This document shows, piece after piece, positions 1 through 13,100 of a DNA stretch of 64,000 nt (within the stretch, counting starts at the first letter, position 1; every line of letters starts with the position of its first letter). The stretch covers positions 1 through 64,000 of the forward strand of contig MU623407.1 of NCBI GenBank assembly GCA_025201765.1. Direction: 5' to 3'. The translations under genes and the position numbers were made by a program. The DNA is from Daldinia sp. FL1419 (lineage: Eukaryota; Ascomycota; Sordariomycetes; Xylariales; Hypoxylaceae). Below the pieces are notes generated by a model. That model was given only the letters and a program-made list of their open reading frames with translations, did no database searches and was not told the DNA's origin.

Positions 1-4
1 CGCG

Positions 5-59
<55 letters not shown>

Positions 60-103
60 CTCCGGCCCCCCCCCCCCCCCCCCCCCCGCCCCCCCCCCCC
101 CCC
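1..103. repeat. Poly-C tract at the window start
   Basis: The first 103 bases are almost entirely C, interrupted only by isolated G, T and A residues. It is not a telomere: there is no CCCTAA/TTAGGG unit. A G/C homopolymer of this length at the very start of a sequence is most simply a contig end built from poly-G sequencing artefact (two-colour chemistry calls G when there is no signal). A genuine long C homopolymer is less likely. Confidence 0.8.
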
Positions 104-3100
104 ACCCAACTAACTGCATAATTACCTACATGCACCCCGTAACGCCCGCAGCCGCGTAGCAGCTTACAACCGCGCATGTCGGCATACCGTGGCTCCCGGC
201 GCCGAGGATGCAGCAAGAGGTGGGTGGGATGAGCGGAGTAAGGAGGCGAAAGGAGGGAATCATATCAGACATAATACCAGCCTTTGCATTGACCGAATGC
301 AAGTTGACGGATTGGGACATTTTCAGCTTGCTTCTGACATTGTGAGGGTTGAACAAAGCTGCCTCGTTCAACTTTCCAATTTGGAATAACCTCACCCTCA
401 CATCTACAAAGCAAAAGACGACGAACCTCCGCTCCTCTGCTCTCCAAATCCCGGCACCGGTACGCTTACCCGGAGTACTGGGGTGGAAGCTGGATTGAGG
501 GAGCGATGGGTGATGGTTCACGCCGATCCAGATTCCCAAGCTATGCAGCCAAGGCGCGGGCCAAGGTGAGGAGCCTAACAAAGTTATATCATGTACCTGT
601 TCGGAACCAGATTTTACCTGCATTGTCTTCCTATTTACCGGGCAATATTCTTCGCTTTACATGACGGTTTGTTTATATGATGAGGCTTCAGATTACGAAT
701 CTTGATGTCACAGAGTTCTACTGGCTCCTTGATTGGGAACAGACCGTCATCTAGCCCTTCGCCCACCAGCTGAAGACATATTAGGATAGACTTGGCGTAG
801 ATAAGGAGTAGATCTAGTACGATAGTGAGGTGGACCGATGTATGAGAGGTAGGTACCGAGACTCCAACATACTCAGTTTTAAGTACTTGAGAATAGAAGG
901 AGTCTTGCCGACTCACGGCATTGGCGGATAAGAAGAAAAATAACGGCATGATGATCCACGGTGTCTAGCTCCGGAAGGTTCCATTTAGCTCCGGCTACTG
1001 CACACGGTAATGTAAGGGGATCATTTACCTAATCTGGTCTGATATACCCAGGAGTCTCATTAATATTTTATCTTGTCCGACGTGTTCTCATAAACCAACC
1101 TAGTTGCAACATGTCGTAAGGATGACGACCACATTCATGATGACTACGATGAAAAGTACCAGAATAATATGCATTCTGGGTCAGTGAAGGCCTCATTCAA
1201 GTTTGCCCTATCCCGATAGGCGCTTTAGGCTCCAGAGGACCCGACCCGTATGCGCTGATGCGCCGTATCAACCAGAGCAATTTCGCTTCTTTCGTTCCGA
1301 ACAAGATCCTTCATAGGCTATACACCTTACCTCAGAGAAATACGGTGGTTTTGTTCCTGGCAGAAATCTCGTGCTTGCGCGGCCGTTTTCCTCGGCATCG
1401 CTTGGGCCTATTCTTATTCTTTTCCTAAACATGGCTTGATTCTGCCCCCCCTTCGAGGCCATATCGTGTATGCACCAACTGCATAAAGAGAGTTGGACAA
1501 CAAGATCTCCCCCCTTAGACCCAGATTCAATCAAATAATTAATATCCTGAGACGGTGCCGAACCACTGATAGGTTGCATATTTCCCCCACAACATTTTCG
1601 ATAGACTAGTCGAGATCTTCAACCCCCATCCAACTCCCAATCGCTTATGTAGCATCGAGATTCGAGATAGGGTGGATTTACACCATTACGCCGGCATCCC
1701 TGGGGCACGGATCACTATATAAATTATCACATAAGAACGATGCCACTACACGTTGATGGTGGGCAGGCGACCCCCGAGCCCGAAATAGCAGCGATATCCC
1801 GGGGAAGTCGCCAGATTTCCTTAATCGAGGAGGATCTGCGAAGGTAACTTGTCTAGTCCAGATCCTTGCGATCTCGTCACCTCGCCAATCTATCTCATAC
1901 ATAAAAGTCACGACGGCGCGCGGTCTACCGTTGCTGCGTTATGGAAGTTCCGACCGGGCTGTAGTACTTAGGCGGCGGCGGCGGCGGAGACAAAAAAAAA
2001 AAAAAAAAGACAGCTGATTTCCAGCGTCTTTTTGTTACTCTTGTATAACGCCACAATGCAAGAGGACCAATAGGATGGTACCCTATTACTACTAGCAATA
2101 ATGGAACGTGGGCTGTCTAATCTGTAAGGTTGACTATCAAACTTTGAAGTCCTGGCGATCCGGGGCGGCCACCCGAAAATGCCGGTTTAGGGGCCAGAAT
2201 GAGATATGATATCTCGCCCAAGCCTCTGGATGAAAGCAAAGTCGAGCTACTCATTTGCCGTATTTTGAAACTCGTGTCTCTCGAGCACGGGTACCTGTGC
2301 CGCTTCAGAAGCGTAAATGCTAGGTAGGCTTAAGGAGCTTCACGCGAGGAGAGATCTCGAGTTGTCGTAGGCAATGTTACACCATCGACGGAAAGGCGTC
2401 TACAATGCTCATATGCGCGCCTAGGTAAAGATCCTCGTCCAGCCATGGTTACAGTAGGTGGTATCGATCTTCGAGAAGTCGGCTCTTTGCACACCGAGAC
2501 CGTCCAAACCCCCTTACCACTCCCCTTCCTCTTGGCGCGATGGTGTCAGCCCGGTAGCCCTGGATAATTATCGGCATCTCTCCCCGTATTGTACGTACGA
2601 ACTTGAGAGAAGGTTTCTGTGGGGATTTGGGGTACATGAAAGGCAGGGATTCAACCCCGTGGAGTGGACCGGCTGAAGCAACCCCCACGTCTGGACGTAC
2701 GATATACCATACGGAGTCTGGGACCTGCTGTTTAAGAACTTAGAGTCATTAGTACCGATAGGTAAGACACAAGTCTAAGACTCCTTTGCGTGTAACACCA
2801 CTCATGATCTCGTAACTCATGGGACCTCTCTCCTGAACCTCGACGACTCTGTAACATCACATACTTACGTACATATGTATGTATATACATACATATCTCC
2901 TTTTATTCCCGAAATGGTAGACGTCTCTGTTGGTCGAGAATCAGCCGAAGTTACAGTTTTTAATAGGCAAGCGTGTATCACAGACATAAGGGGATCTGGC
3001 AGCTTACCACGTCCGTGGGCTCTCGAGCATAACAGTGTTTGGGCAAGCGACTAGCAACGTGTGGCAAATGTGTCCTCTCATTCTGTTTGGCCCCCTTTAA

Positions 3101-6100
3101 ATGATAGGCGTGAAAGGGCGTTTCTCAAATTGCGATTCCGACCCTACGTCTTACATAGTTGCTATTTTGGTTGGATTAACCAATGCGAGGATCTGCTCCA
3201 CCCCACGCGTCTCTTTCATACCAAGGCACGTATGGTTATGCTATTGGGCTCACAGTTTCACTATCGAGGGCACGGTAACACATGGCTAGATTGGTTTGCT
3301 TAACACCCAATGGAACGTATGAGCGACTCTACACTAAAAGCCTTTCTCACGTCCATCACACGCTGAGCTTCAAAGGGGGCCGTGCCGCTGGGGTTACCCT
3401 GTCCAATAAATATATCGACTAATAAATCAAGACGCCAACGATCAACTGCTAGCAAACAGCCCATAAGGCGTAGATAAAGGCCAAGCCCAGGTTTCAGAAT
3501 AATAATATGTACCTCATACTCCTAGGGCGGAGATAGGAGCAAGGACTCTCTTGTCCGTACCCCACACAGTCCCTCCGCCCCTCCACATAGAAGAAGATAG
3601 ACAAGGACAGTATCGCGGAGTTGTCACACTCGAAAGGGACGGCTTTAGGGTCTATGGGTCTCAGCCCCCAATGCCGAATTAGGCAGTGCACATCGTCCAC
3701 CTCAGTAATCTCTCGATTTTGTTCCATCACCAGACCGGGTTGCGCAAGAGCAAGACTTGGTCTATTTTATTCGTTCAGCCTTTTTTTCTTTTTTTTTCTT
3801 TTTTACGTGCCCTCACAACCATACCACATCGTCATATTATCACATCGTCATATTCATAGAAGTTGCGGTGTAGGAGGGTATCGAACACAAGGCTCGCGAT
3901 ACTGTTGCAATTGCAACCCCTGGAACGGATATCTATTCGTCGACAGTTTTGTCCCTCTTTGTCCCTTCTTCTTTGGACCCCTCGAAACCGCTGACGGAGA
4001 ATGCGTCCGGTCGATCATATTCGATCCGATTCGCGTTTCGGGGTTTTCACATGTTGGATGCATTACCCATTGATATTCCGATCTTCTCTAGGGATGGTTC
4101 TCTAGGGATGGGGGTCCTTTTAGTTGCTCCTCACCTTTCTCGGCGCCGACCGGCGTTCACGGCCTCGACGTTGGCACACGAATAAACTCTTACCATTATC
4201 AGGCAACACAAAATTGTATGTAAATCAGCTGATCGGCCCCCGCCTAGTTAGCCTCGAGAACTCCGCGAGCAAGTTTCTAGAGTAGGCGAGTAGGTAGTCT
4301 TGTGTAATCTGGAGGCTGCAACCGGGTCTCATCCTTCGCACGTATCGAAACCTATCTTCCTGTAATCGTCCGTGCCTGCATTAGATGAACTCGTCGGGGC
4401 CAAGGTAAGGTCTCATTTAGTGCCCTAATATAGTGTAGGTAGGTTTTATACTGCGTTGTACAGTAGGAATACATTCCTATACATTAAGAAGATACCTTTA
4501 AGAAAACAAACTCGAGACGGATTAGATAAAAATTGGTTCCCGTAACCAGTTTGGACCCCCCTAAGGCTAACTAGTGACCGCCTAACCTGGGGCCGGCCGG
4601 GGGGGCAATCATTTACACCCAGTCGTACTACCTACCCCTTTGATCGTCCGGGATAAAAGCTTCGTTTTATTGGACTTCGGAAGTCTCGCTGAGAGAGATG
4701 GCCGACAATGCGTACACAAAATACAAAATACGTACATAATAAGTACCGTACTAAAGTAGATACATACACGTTAACTAAGCGCTACGAGAAGAAGAAACTC
4801 GAAGCAACCATCAGCCAACAATGACGGTGGATAAGTTCTAAGTGTTCTAAGTTTAGGACGTCTTAGAGTTTTAGTCTCTAATGACAAATCCGGAGCCCCG
4901 CAAGATTTAGATTTACTGAACGCGTAATGGAAAAGGGAAAAGTCTGGGGTTAAAGGAGGTTCTAAAATCCATTATGACATATCTCTGATCTCAACTTATT
5001 TCACAACTTTTCGACATGTGGACAAACGATAATCGGGAATTTCAGGAACCGGGGAAGTAAGTCAATGGAATACGAAATATACATGAATATACATAAACAC
5101 ACACAAATATACACAAATATACACAAATATACACAAATATACGATACACAAAGCGAGCCACTATCTACACGCATCTACGAATACACTGGGTTAGGTAGGT
5201 AAGTACCTTACCTATCTAATACGGTACAAGAACATCTAGACCCATATATGCATAACAGGAACATGTGCAAATATCCTCCTATCCTCACGTCATGATTTAA
5301 CCCTTTTAAACTCTTAACCCGCGATCCTCAGGAACCCCCAACTTACATTCAGCCGTACCAGCTAGCTTTCACTAGTTCAGCGCCTTATTAGTTACGCGCA
5401 AAGTACGTAAGACGGGGGAGACTCTCTCTCTCAACTTGGCCTACGGTGGGAAAGTATTATCACGTCAGCGGAAGCACGTAGAAGCGTTAGGTAGTTTTTT
5501 TCTTTTTCTTTTTTTTTCGCCTTCTAAACTCAGGTCGCCTTATTAGGATTCGAGGCTGAGCAATTACACGCAGCGCCCCCAACGGACTACCACTCCTCCT
5601 CCATCCCTTACCTCACTCGCTCTCTTGCGAATCTATAATAGCGCCTACGTAGGAAACCGGTAAATAGGAAGGTAGATAGACCCAAGAGGCAGGACGAGGC
5701 TCCCATTCTCCCTCTCTGCTTACCCTCACGAAAAGAAAATGCGGTTGCGGTCGCGGCCATCGTTGTCATTGGAGCTTGCGCATCTACCGTTGGGAGGTTG
5801 CATAGGAGAGAGATGATGCCTCCTCCCACCGCTTCTTCAGCGCAACCCCAGGATTGGACCACATCTTTTCGGGGACGTCCGGTAATAAATTTCTTTTCCC
5901 TTCCGCTTTCTTGCTCGCAGGGCTGACGGTGACGCACTGCCGCTGTGCCTCCTGCTTGTCATTCCCGGTGTCCACTTGCCACTAAAAAAAAACTAAAAAA
6001 CCGAAAAAACTTGCCTCTAGCCTGTCTAACTATCTGTATCTGCTTGTTACGAGAGAAAAAATGTAAAAGGTTTACCAAGAGGGTATTTTGTGGGGGGCGC

Positions 6101-7744
6101 CTCTTCTCCCCCATTCCATTCTCATACGTTGAAACCATTAACTATCGTAATAGCTTCTTCGGTGCGTCTGTTTATTCGGCGGTGAGAATGAATATATTAA
6201 TAATAACGCAAGTAGCTCGGACAAGAAGGACAAAACTTTTACTACTACTTCATCTTTCCCTTCCTACTTGCCCGGTGTGTCAGTCATTATATGCGGGTGT
6301 CCTTTTCATATCAAAAATATTACTACAACATGTAATGAAGGGCCCACGTACATCTAGGTAAGAAATATGTATACATAATAATGCCTGTCCGCCTTGCCGT
6401 CTTATCGCTGTAATAAGCCGTGTCTTGAAAGGCGATCTGGAGAAAGGCCTTGGCGCAATTCTAGTAGCCCGCCCCGAGCCGAGACTCCCCTAGGCAGGCT
6501 ATCACTCACTCCCTTAATTTCCCCATGTCTTTAAGCCTGGTCCCCTTATTTTGTATCCAGTATGCGGGGTGTTCCAGCGAGGCACTACAGGGGGGAGGGC
6601 CTCTGCTGTGCGTAGTAATCTGCGATACGGGCGACGGTAGGCTTATTAGTCACTTGTGTTGATATCTCTCGATAATTATAAGTGACTCCTGTTCGTGTAA
6701 CGAAGACAAAAAAATAACTTGCCTGGGTTGTATTAGTGGAGGGGAGCCTGAAATCCTGGCACCCTTTTTTAGAATCTTTTAGAACTTGTACAAGATGGGG
6801 AATGCATGTCGATACCCGCTCTGTCATTTGTCTCCCTGACCTGGAGCTTGGAACACACACGGGATATGACAGTACGGGGTAATTTTTGAACCCGACGACT
6901 TGGTGATTTGTCAAGATGATCAAGCATAATCATTATAGGTCTACAACGTGAATCAGGTAGTGTGGGAACAAATATTTCTTGAGCGTTCGGAAGTCTTGAC
7001 CGATTCTTATTTGTCTGTGCTTTATGCCATTTACCATTATCAACTACCAATACTGCTAGAACATGCCGCCTGTCTTTTTTTGACCAGATAACCGCCAAGC
7101 CTGCACCAAGATATTGGCCCGAGATTGAGTTGAAACGTGCACACTCAGCAAATAGCCCCTTTGCACCCCTTAAACGCTCGTAGTTGAGAAGAGAGGAAGT
7201 AGATAGCTCGCCCGAGGTTTTGGCTGCCGATCCAGCTAAGCTCCGTAATGCTCCAAACACGCAACTCGCCGTGCTCGCCTAAACCCATTGTCTATGAGGA
7301 ACGAAAATCAAACCCCGATATGCCAACGCTGTGAAAACTGAGAGGAAATATGGGAAACATGAAAAGGAAAAAGAGACTTGATCGATCCTCGTAGTTCTTT
7401 TTCCGACGATTCTGCTCGATGAACGGAAACCCAGGAGTAGAGAAACTTCCTTCCAAACCAACTTATAACACGAGATCTAACCGCCGATGAGGGTCTCAAT
7501 TCTATAAATTCGTGAATCCACCAGAAAACACGGTAAGCCCAAATGTAAATCCGCCGTCCGTCCATTGTGAACCTGCTTGGATTACTACCTTAACAGTAGT
7601 TTCGATTAAACAAGCGGAGTAGCAATCGCTACTCAAAATAAAACTTGTCGACACTAAAACGCCACCTCTTGTCTATGTTAACCTCTATAATTAAAGTCGT
7701 GATTCATGTCGCAGTGATAGTAACAGTGTTTTGAATTGACAAGC
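104..7744. other. Gene-poor region left of creA
   Basis: I see no recognisable protein family in this 7.6 kb. It holds a GGC microsatellite (about 1971-1986) followed by an A17 run (1992-2008), a perfect 24-nt TA/GT palindrome (2873-2896), four exact tandem copies of the decamer ACACAAATAT (5101-5140), and several T-rich tracts (3779-3804, 5494-5518). The longest open frame is 163 codons on the minus strand (6769-7260). It has no motif I recognise, no signal peptide and no clear intron structure, so I do not call it a gene. The region could contain decayed elements or long untranslated regions. Confidence 0.5.
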
Positions 7745-9025
7745 CTACATCCGGTCTATAAGATCGCCACCCGCTAAACTACCGCTTGCTGAACTTCGAC
7801 CGCTGGTGTTGTATCCGTCGTTGGATAAGAGGTCGTGAACTGCGACCTTCGGCACTTGAGGGACGGGAAGCTTTCTACTGCTATCGGGTCGGCTAATGAT
7901 ATCCGTTAAGGATAAGCCGCCGGGTCGAGGACCATTACTAGTCGGCTGCGAGGTAGGGGGGTAAGCGGACCCTTCTAGATGCGGCTCCATCGGTGCCAGT
8001 GCCGGGGTGTGGCCCAAGGTCAGGTTACGCAGTGTAGGTAATTCAATACCAGCGTACGGCCGAAGGCGTGGCGAATGAGCCGGAGTTGCTAGTGGAGTGT
8101 GGTCTGGGGTGGGAGACAAAGAATCGTGGGAGAAAGTTGGCGATGATGGTGCGGTAGAGTTGGGTGAGTTAGGTCTTGACCGCTTAGCATGTCGAAGAGC
8201 GTGATAATGGTCGTCGTGGTCGTCGTGCGACTGGGTCCTCGACATATGGTAGGCAGAAAGCGAAGGCAAGTGCCCACGCGAGCTGTGGAGGCTATTGGAA
8301 TAGTATGGGTGAGACCTTGCAGAGTGATGGTGAACACCCATATGCTCTCGCTCAATCTGGTTGGTGGCATTGGCTAATATGCCAATGTCCATGCTGTGAC
8401 TAGGATGCGGGCCGTTCCCATTCAAATTCCGGCCGTAGTGATGAAGAACTCCCGGGTGCGGAATAGCGTATGCAGAATAAGAGTGAGGAGGTGAGACGTT
8501 CGGGGAGACAAGTGTGGAGTTAGGCGCAGATTTGATTGATCTTGGGTTGGAAGGAGGAGGCATCATAGAGTCTGGCGTTAATGCGTGACCTAATCCATGA
8601 TGCGCGGCCTGTCCTGATTTGTTTCCTCTCCTCGAATTGGGGTTGTTATGTATCCGTGAGTGACGAGTAAGCTCGTCTGATCGAGAGAACTTTTTACTGC
8701 AGCCAGGATATTGGCAAGCATGTGGCTTCTCGCCAGTGTGTGTCCTAATATGCCTGGTTTGGTGTTCCAGTCTATGAAAGGCTTTATCACATAAGGGACA
8801 CTTATACGGTCGAGGCAACTCGTTGGTGTTCTCAGCAGGTTGGCCACCGGGCAGAGGGCCGTTCGGGCGAATAACGGTAACGGTAGCCATTTCAACGTCT
8901 CCGTCCGGATTCACCTTTTGTCCGACAGTTGGATTACTGTCGATGGTTGTGGTGGTAGACTCGGGATTCAGCAGGTTGGAAAAATCCACCGCTGACTGTG
9001 AGCGTTGCATGTGATCGCCAGCCAA
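7745..9025 (-). CDS. creA: CreA/Cre1 carbon catabolite repressor, C2H2 zinc-finger transcription factor
   Basis: A single-exon gene of 426 residues, close to the usual length of fungal CreA proteins. The DNA-binding region is two adjacent C2H2 fingers: residues 74-96 (YKCPLCDKAF, then the His pair before the TGEKP linker) and 102-126 (HACQYPGCSKKFSRSDELTR). This is the Mig1/CreA arrangement that recognises SYGGRG. Downstream come a His/Ser/Pro-rich middle with several SP sites and, near residues 370-405, the conserved segment LTDIISRPDSSRKLPVPQVP, the C-terminal repression region in this family. In the presence of glucose CreA represses genes for alternative carbon sources in the nucleus. The start is the first in-frame Met and gives the typical short Ser/Thr-rich N-terminus. 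Clustered SYGGRG hexamers upstream suggest autoregulation. Identification is firm; function is by family. Confidence 0.97.
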   Translation of the reverse strand: MAGDHMQRSQSAVDFSNLLNPESTTTTIDSNPTVGQKVNPDGDVEMATVTVIRPNGPLPGGQPAENTNELPRPYKCPLCDKAFHRLEHQTRHIRTHTGEKPHACQYPGCSKKFSRSDELTRHSRIHNNPNSRRGNKSGQAAHHGLGHALTPDSMMPPPSNPRSIKSAPNSTLVSPNVSPPHSYSAYAIPHPGVLHHYGRNLNGNGPHPSHSMDIGILANATNQIEREHMGVHHHSARSHPYYSNSLHSSRGHLPSLSAYHMSRTQSHDDHDDHYHALRHAKRSRPNSPNSTAPSSPTFSHDSLSPTPDHTPLATPAHSPRLRPYAGIELPTLRNLTLGHTPALAPMEPHLEGSAYPPTSQPTSNGPRPGGLSLTDIISRPDSSRKLPVPQVPKVAVHDLLSNDGYNTSGRSSASGSLAGGDLIDRM

Positions 9026-9847
9026 GTGGGCACCGCCTTTTCCTTGCTATAATAAATTCTCGAGGAAGTGCGGCGGATATAACGACAAGCTGGATGTCGT
9101 AATAGCCAGCTTGACACACGCGAAAAAATCGTCACGTTCTCTCAAGTTCTTCTTCTTTTTTTTCTTTTAAATATTTCCTTTGATACCTCCTTTTGAAAAT
9201 TTTATTGTATCGTGTAATTTTGTTACTGGTGCTGAGTAGCAGTAGTGCGGATTGTTGTTATTGTTTTAGTTGTTAGTTATAGTTGTGGTAGTTCGAAGGA
9301 CGCACAACAGCAAGGTTGATAACGGCCTTTTTTTAGTCGAAGAAAGCGGGTGTAGGTTGCAGGTGTGGTACTGGTGCGGTAGAATTTCGAAAGGAAGGCC
9401 GTTTTGGGGGAATGGGGGCACTGGTATGATTTTAAATGAACTACGAGAGCGGGCGGGTCGGAAAAGTTGCAAGGTGCCAAAACGTGCTACACTGGGGCGG
9501 TGGGTGAGTGGGCGAGTCGAGTAAAAATGCGAGTAGGGTACTGTATTGTAACTGTACTGTACAGTGCAATTGTTGGAACTGTAGGTACCTATAACTAGAC
9601 TTGTAACAATTTTCAACCCATTTTTCACCCATTTCACCCCTCCGGGGCCCTGCCTTACAGAATCTCCCTTAGTGTGGGGGGAGCCAGTAGACGGACGAAT
9701 ATGGCCTGGGGGAGTTGGAACCCTGAAGCTCCATTCTGAAGGAGGCGCACATGTACCGTATGATTGGTCAGTTTTCAGGCTACCTGTTGGTTAGTCGGTT
9801 AGGCAGTGGGCAGTCCTTGAAGAGGGGCCCCCCCCTGGAGTACATCG
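9026..9847 (-). promoter_or_regulatory. creA upstream region with clustered SYGGRG (CreA consensus) hexamers
   Basis: Upstream of the creA start the top strand contains CTGGGG (9492-9497), CCGGGG (9642-9647), GTGGGG (9674-9679), CTGGGG (9706-9711) and CTGGAG (9835-9840), all matching SYGGRG. Closely spaced pairs are what CreA binds best. Autoregulation of creA/cre1 orthologs is known, so these are plausible self-binding sites. The hexamer is degenerate (about 1 per 512 bp per strand by chance), so five on one strand in 350 bp is enriched but not proof. The nearer 450 bp are T/A-rich leader with short upstream frames and nothing else I can name. Confidence 0.45.
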
Positions 9848-10064
9848 CACGTTACTTCGCCATACTTGCGCACGATAGTACGATTCTCAGGTACGTAGAT
9901 ACCTAGGTAGCCTACATACAATTTATACCTACATTATGTACATATTTTCAGCATGTACCTACCTAGGTAAGTAGTACATATTTGAGGTAATTGGGGAAGG
10001 GGAAGGAGGAGAAACGTGGAGGCCGCTGAACCTACTGGAAAGATTTGCACAAGGGGGTTAAAAG

Positions 10065-10106
<42 letters not shown>

Positions 10107-13100
10107 CAAGCCATTGTTATGAACCTATGTGCCATAGATATGCTACTACTTTCTTCCTACTATGTACCTAGGTTACCTAGTTAGCTGGCTTGTTGTTGTT
10201 GGCTATTGCCTTCTGCTGATTTTTTGGCCAACTACTTGGGTTACCGGTATTAAAACTATTATTTTACTCTTACCAATCTTCTACTACTTCTCTCTATTTT
10301 CTACTACTCTACTACTTCATTACTTTTACCTAGTAGCTGGGCGGTCTGGACCATGCTGCAACAATACTCTAATCTTAGGCTATCTTCTTTGGCGAGTATC
10401 CTCCCACCTGTTATTTATGTCGTTTATGTCGTCTGTATATAGTATGCAACTTTTCATAGGACGGGGTGTATAAAAAGAAAAGAAAAGAGATGGTGTGTGA
10501 GATTATTCCGCGTGTCAAGGTCAGAGGATTTCATGTGTGTGTACGTGTGAACGTGTGGACATGTGGTTAGGAGTTCCGTCACTTAGAGCCCCCCGGTTCT
10601 TGAGGGCGCGGGAAAGCAGTTTACCAGTTTACTCTGCTCAAGGAAAGGAAAAAAAAAAAAAAAAAAAAAAAAAAGGAGCCCATACAAGCAAGTCCATACA
10701 AGCAAGTCCATACAGCCCGGGCAGCCCAGATAAGCCCACAGATTACTGCATAGACTATGTAGGTTCAACAGGGGGTATGCCTAGCAAAAACGTAACAAAA
10801 GGACAATCAAGCCACGAATAGCCCTTAATAAACACAACACATGGTCTTTCTGTCCTCGCTTTCTATCTTCCTCTAAATAAAACTACTATGGCATAATCCG
10901 TATTCCCTCCTTCACCTTCCAACGGCATCTTCCATATTTAGACTTACGCATCGTATTATCCAAATTTATCTTCTCCCGCTTTCTTTTACTATATTATTAT
11001 GTTTAGCACGGGTTTCGATTATCGGATCTTGAATTGACCTTGTGTTCTCGTTAATCCCCTCGTTTCTTAGTTGTAGCCACTATTACTGCTATGAACTATC
11101 CAGGTAACTAAACTAACAAGACTTGAGACTTGTTGAGAAGAAAGGTAGCCGGTGTGCATTATTTGGATTACTTAATAAGCGCATATGCCGCAAGCGAATC
11201 CCACCTGAATGGATCAGGAGCCCATCGTACCAAGCTCGTACTATTCATTTTCATCTTACTAGCCTCAATGTAAGTCATCCACCTGGGTGGCCTGGGTAGC
11301 GGCATAGTACGACCGAGATGTGTGGGGATGAAAAGACAAGGCGGCAACGACTAGCTACTTTCGATAATTCTCTCGCGCCCCGAAAACTGCCTCGGTTCCT
11401 TTTTCTTTTTTTTTTTCTCAAAGTAAAGGAAAGGGGGCAAAGAAAAAAAAGGCAAAGGTCAAACTAAATAAGTGACTAGACTAACAAAGGATCTCCGTTC
11501 AAAAATAAGTAAATCATTAACTTATTTTGTTTTCGTATCTGTCATCAAAATGGGAGCTGACTACAATGCCACCTACTCCGGAGACTACGAGGGAAGAAAA
11601 AAAATTTATCGAAAAGGCCCGCGATAAAAAAGATATGGAGAACGTGGGGCCGAGCTCGGCCGCATTTGAACGGGTTGTACTTATTAGTGCCTGATAGATA
11701 AGGGCTATCTTGCCATCGTCGACTCGGCAGTGCACTTGAGGAATTTAGTACAGATGGACTCCGATGAGTGGATCAAGAAACGCACTAGAATTCTGAACGG
11801 AACGCGAGATGCTAGCTGACCTAAGAAGACGTGCAGACATGACACCTGGACAACTCGTACATGACCAAAAGGAGAAAAAAAAAAAAAAAAAAAGAGGTAA
11901 GAAAAAAACAGGCCTAGCAAAGCCCAGCAAAGCCCAGCCCAGCAAAGCCCTGAATCCAAGTCAGCCAACCAACTCGTACAAGCTTGATTACGAGAGCACT
12001 GCGTAGCTTTCTTAATATATTCGTTCGAAACTGAGAGGCTCTTGAGATAATTAGATAGGCGACTCGGGGTTTGATCTTCGTAATCTTACTCACTTATAGA
12101 TTCTTGACTCGTTCTAAATCTGGGGTTGGGGGTTATGAAAAGTCACCTTGATTGCATTAAACAACTAGACGTACCGAACCCCAGAGTGTCTCCCCACAGG
12201 CTATCTGTCTTACCCTAGTAAGATCTGTATACCTATACATATGATGAGACATTCGTGCCAAGTACAATTTGTGTGATAGATAGCGTAGCCCAGGTTTGGC
12301 CTTGCTCCAGATGCTACTTCTTATGTTTCCTGGGTTAGCCTTGCTTCTTATCAGGTACGCTGTCGTCCATAGGACCGGCATTCCACTAGGGAAAGTCAAT
12401 AAGTAGTATAGTTTAGACTATTGAATACGCTGTTCTAGGACCTTGTTATCACCGGATCTACGGTTTGCACATGCTTTCTTGAAAATGGCTGATAAGATCT
12501 TCCACGTGCTCACGGCGAGTGACATGTACGTGATCGCACGACTAGTGATACCCAAGTCTCGGTAAATATTGACATAGCAGAGAGCTGTCGATAGTAGAAG
12601 CAGGTTTTGTTCTGCAGTATCCCTCGGTAAGGAGCAGAATATTGATGTAATCGATGTTTGAATCCCCGTACCCGTTTACCGAAAGCCTAGCTTATGCCAA
12701 GCTTTTCTGAAAACGTGGGGGTCCGTGTGAAGACAATAGAAGGGAGAGAGGCTTTCTACGTCTTTGTTCTGCGTACCTACCTAGCTTGATGGATGAGTTG
12801 ATTCTACGTCAGGCAAGGCATAATATAAGGTTATGTGCTTGTGCGTTGTAAGAGGTATTCGAAAGTATCTATTTAGTAGTATGTAATATATCAGTTGGTC
12901 GCCTTATGTATAGGTATATATTAATGTCGAAAGCTGTAATACCGCCCTTCCAATCGTCGGCGGATTCGCGTTTAATTATCACCGGATATGTCACCTCCCC
13001 CCTAACAGCAACCTCCTATTCCTACGCCTTCTTTCAACTCACCCGAAAGTATTTCACAATGGTCACTAAAGTCACACAAATATTAGTAAAAAAATTTACT

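Noticed and set aside
2640..2665. GGGATTCAACCCC resembling a tRNA T-arm
   Set aside because: The stem does not pair in the required register and no cloverleaf surrounds it.
3861..3960. Possible tRNA on the minus strand (a TTCGATA T-loop-like word followed by CCC)
   Set aside because: The flanking five-base stem does not pair and no matching acceptor stem or anticodon arm could be found.
5101..5140. Regular short repeats that could suggest a CRISPR-like array
   Set aside because: They are head-to-tail decamers without spacers, a plain minisatellite in a eukaryotic genome.
6769..7260. 163-codon minus-strand frame as a hypothetical protein
   Set aside because: No recognisable domain, no intron support and no start-context argument; not strong enough to annotate.
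9266..9637. 123-codon minus-strand frame upstream of creA as a long uORF or small gene
   Set aside because: It has low-complexity Ser/Thr/Tyr-rich content, overlaps similar frames in other phases, and has no conserved feature; more likely creA leader or promoter.
10162..10473. 103-codon plus-strand frame rich in hydrophobic residues, resembling a membrane protein
   Set aside because: It is translated from a pyrimidine-rich low-complexity stretch and has no family motif or supporting gene structure.
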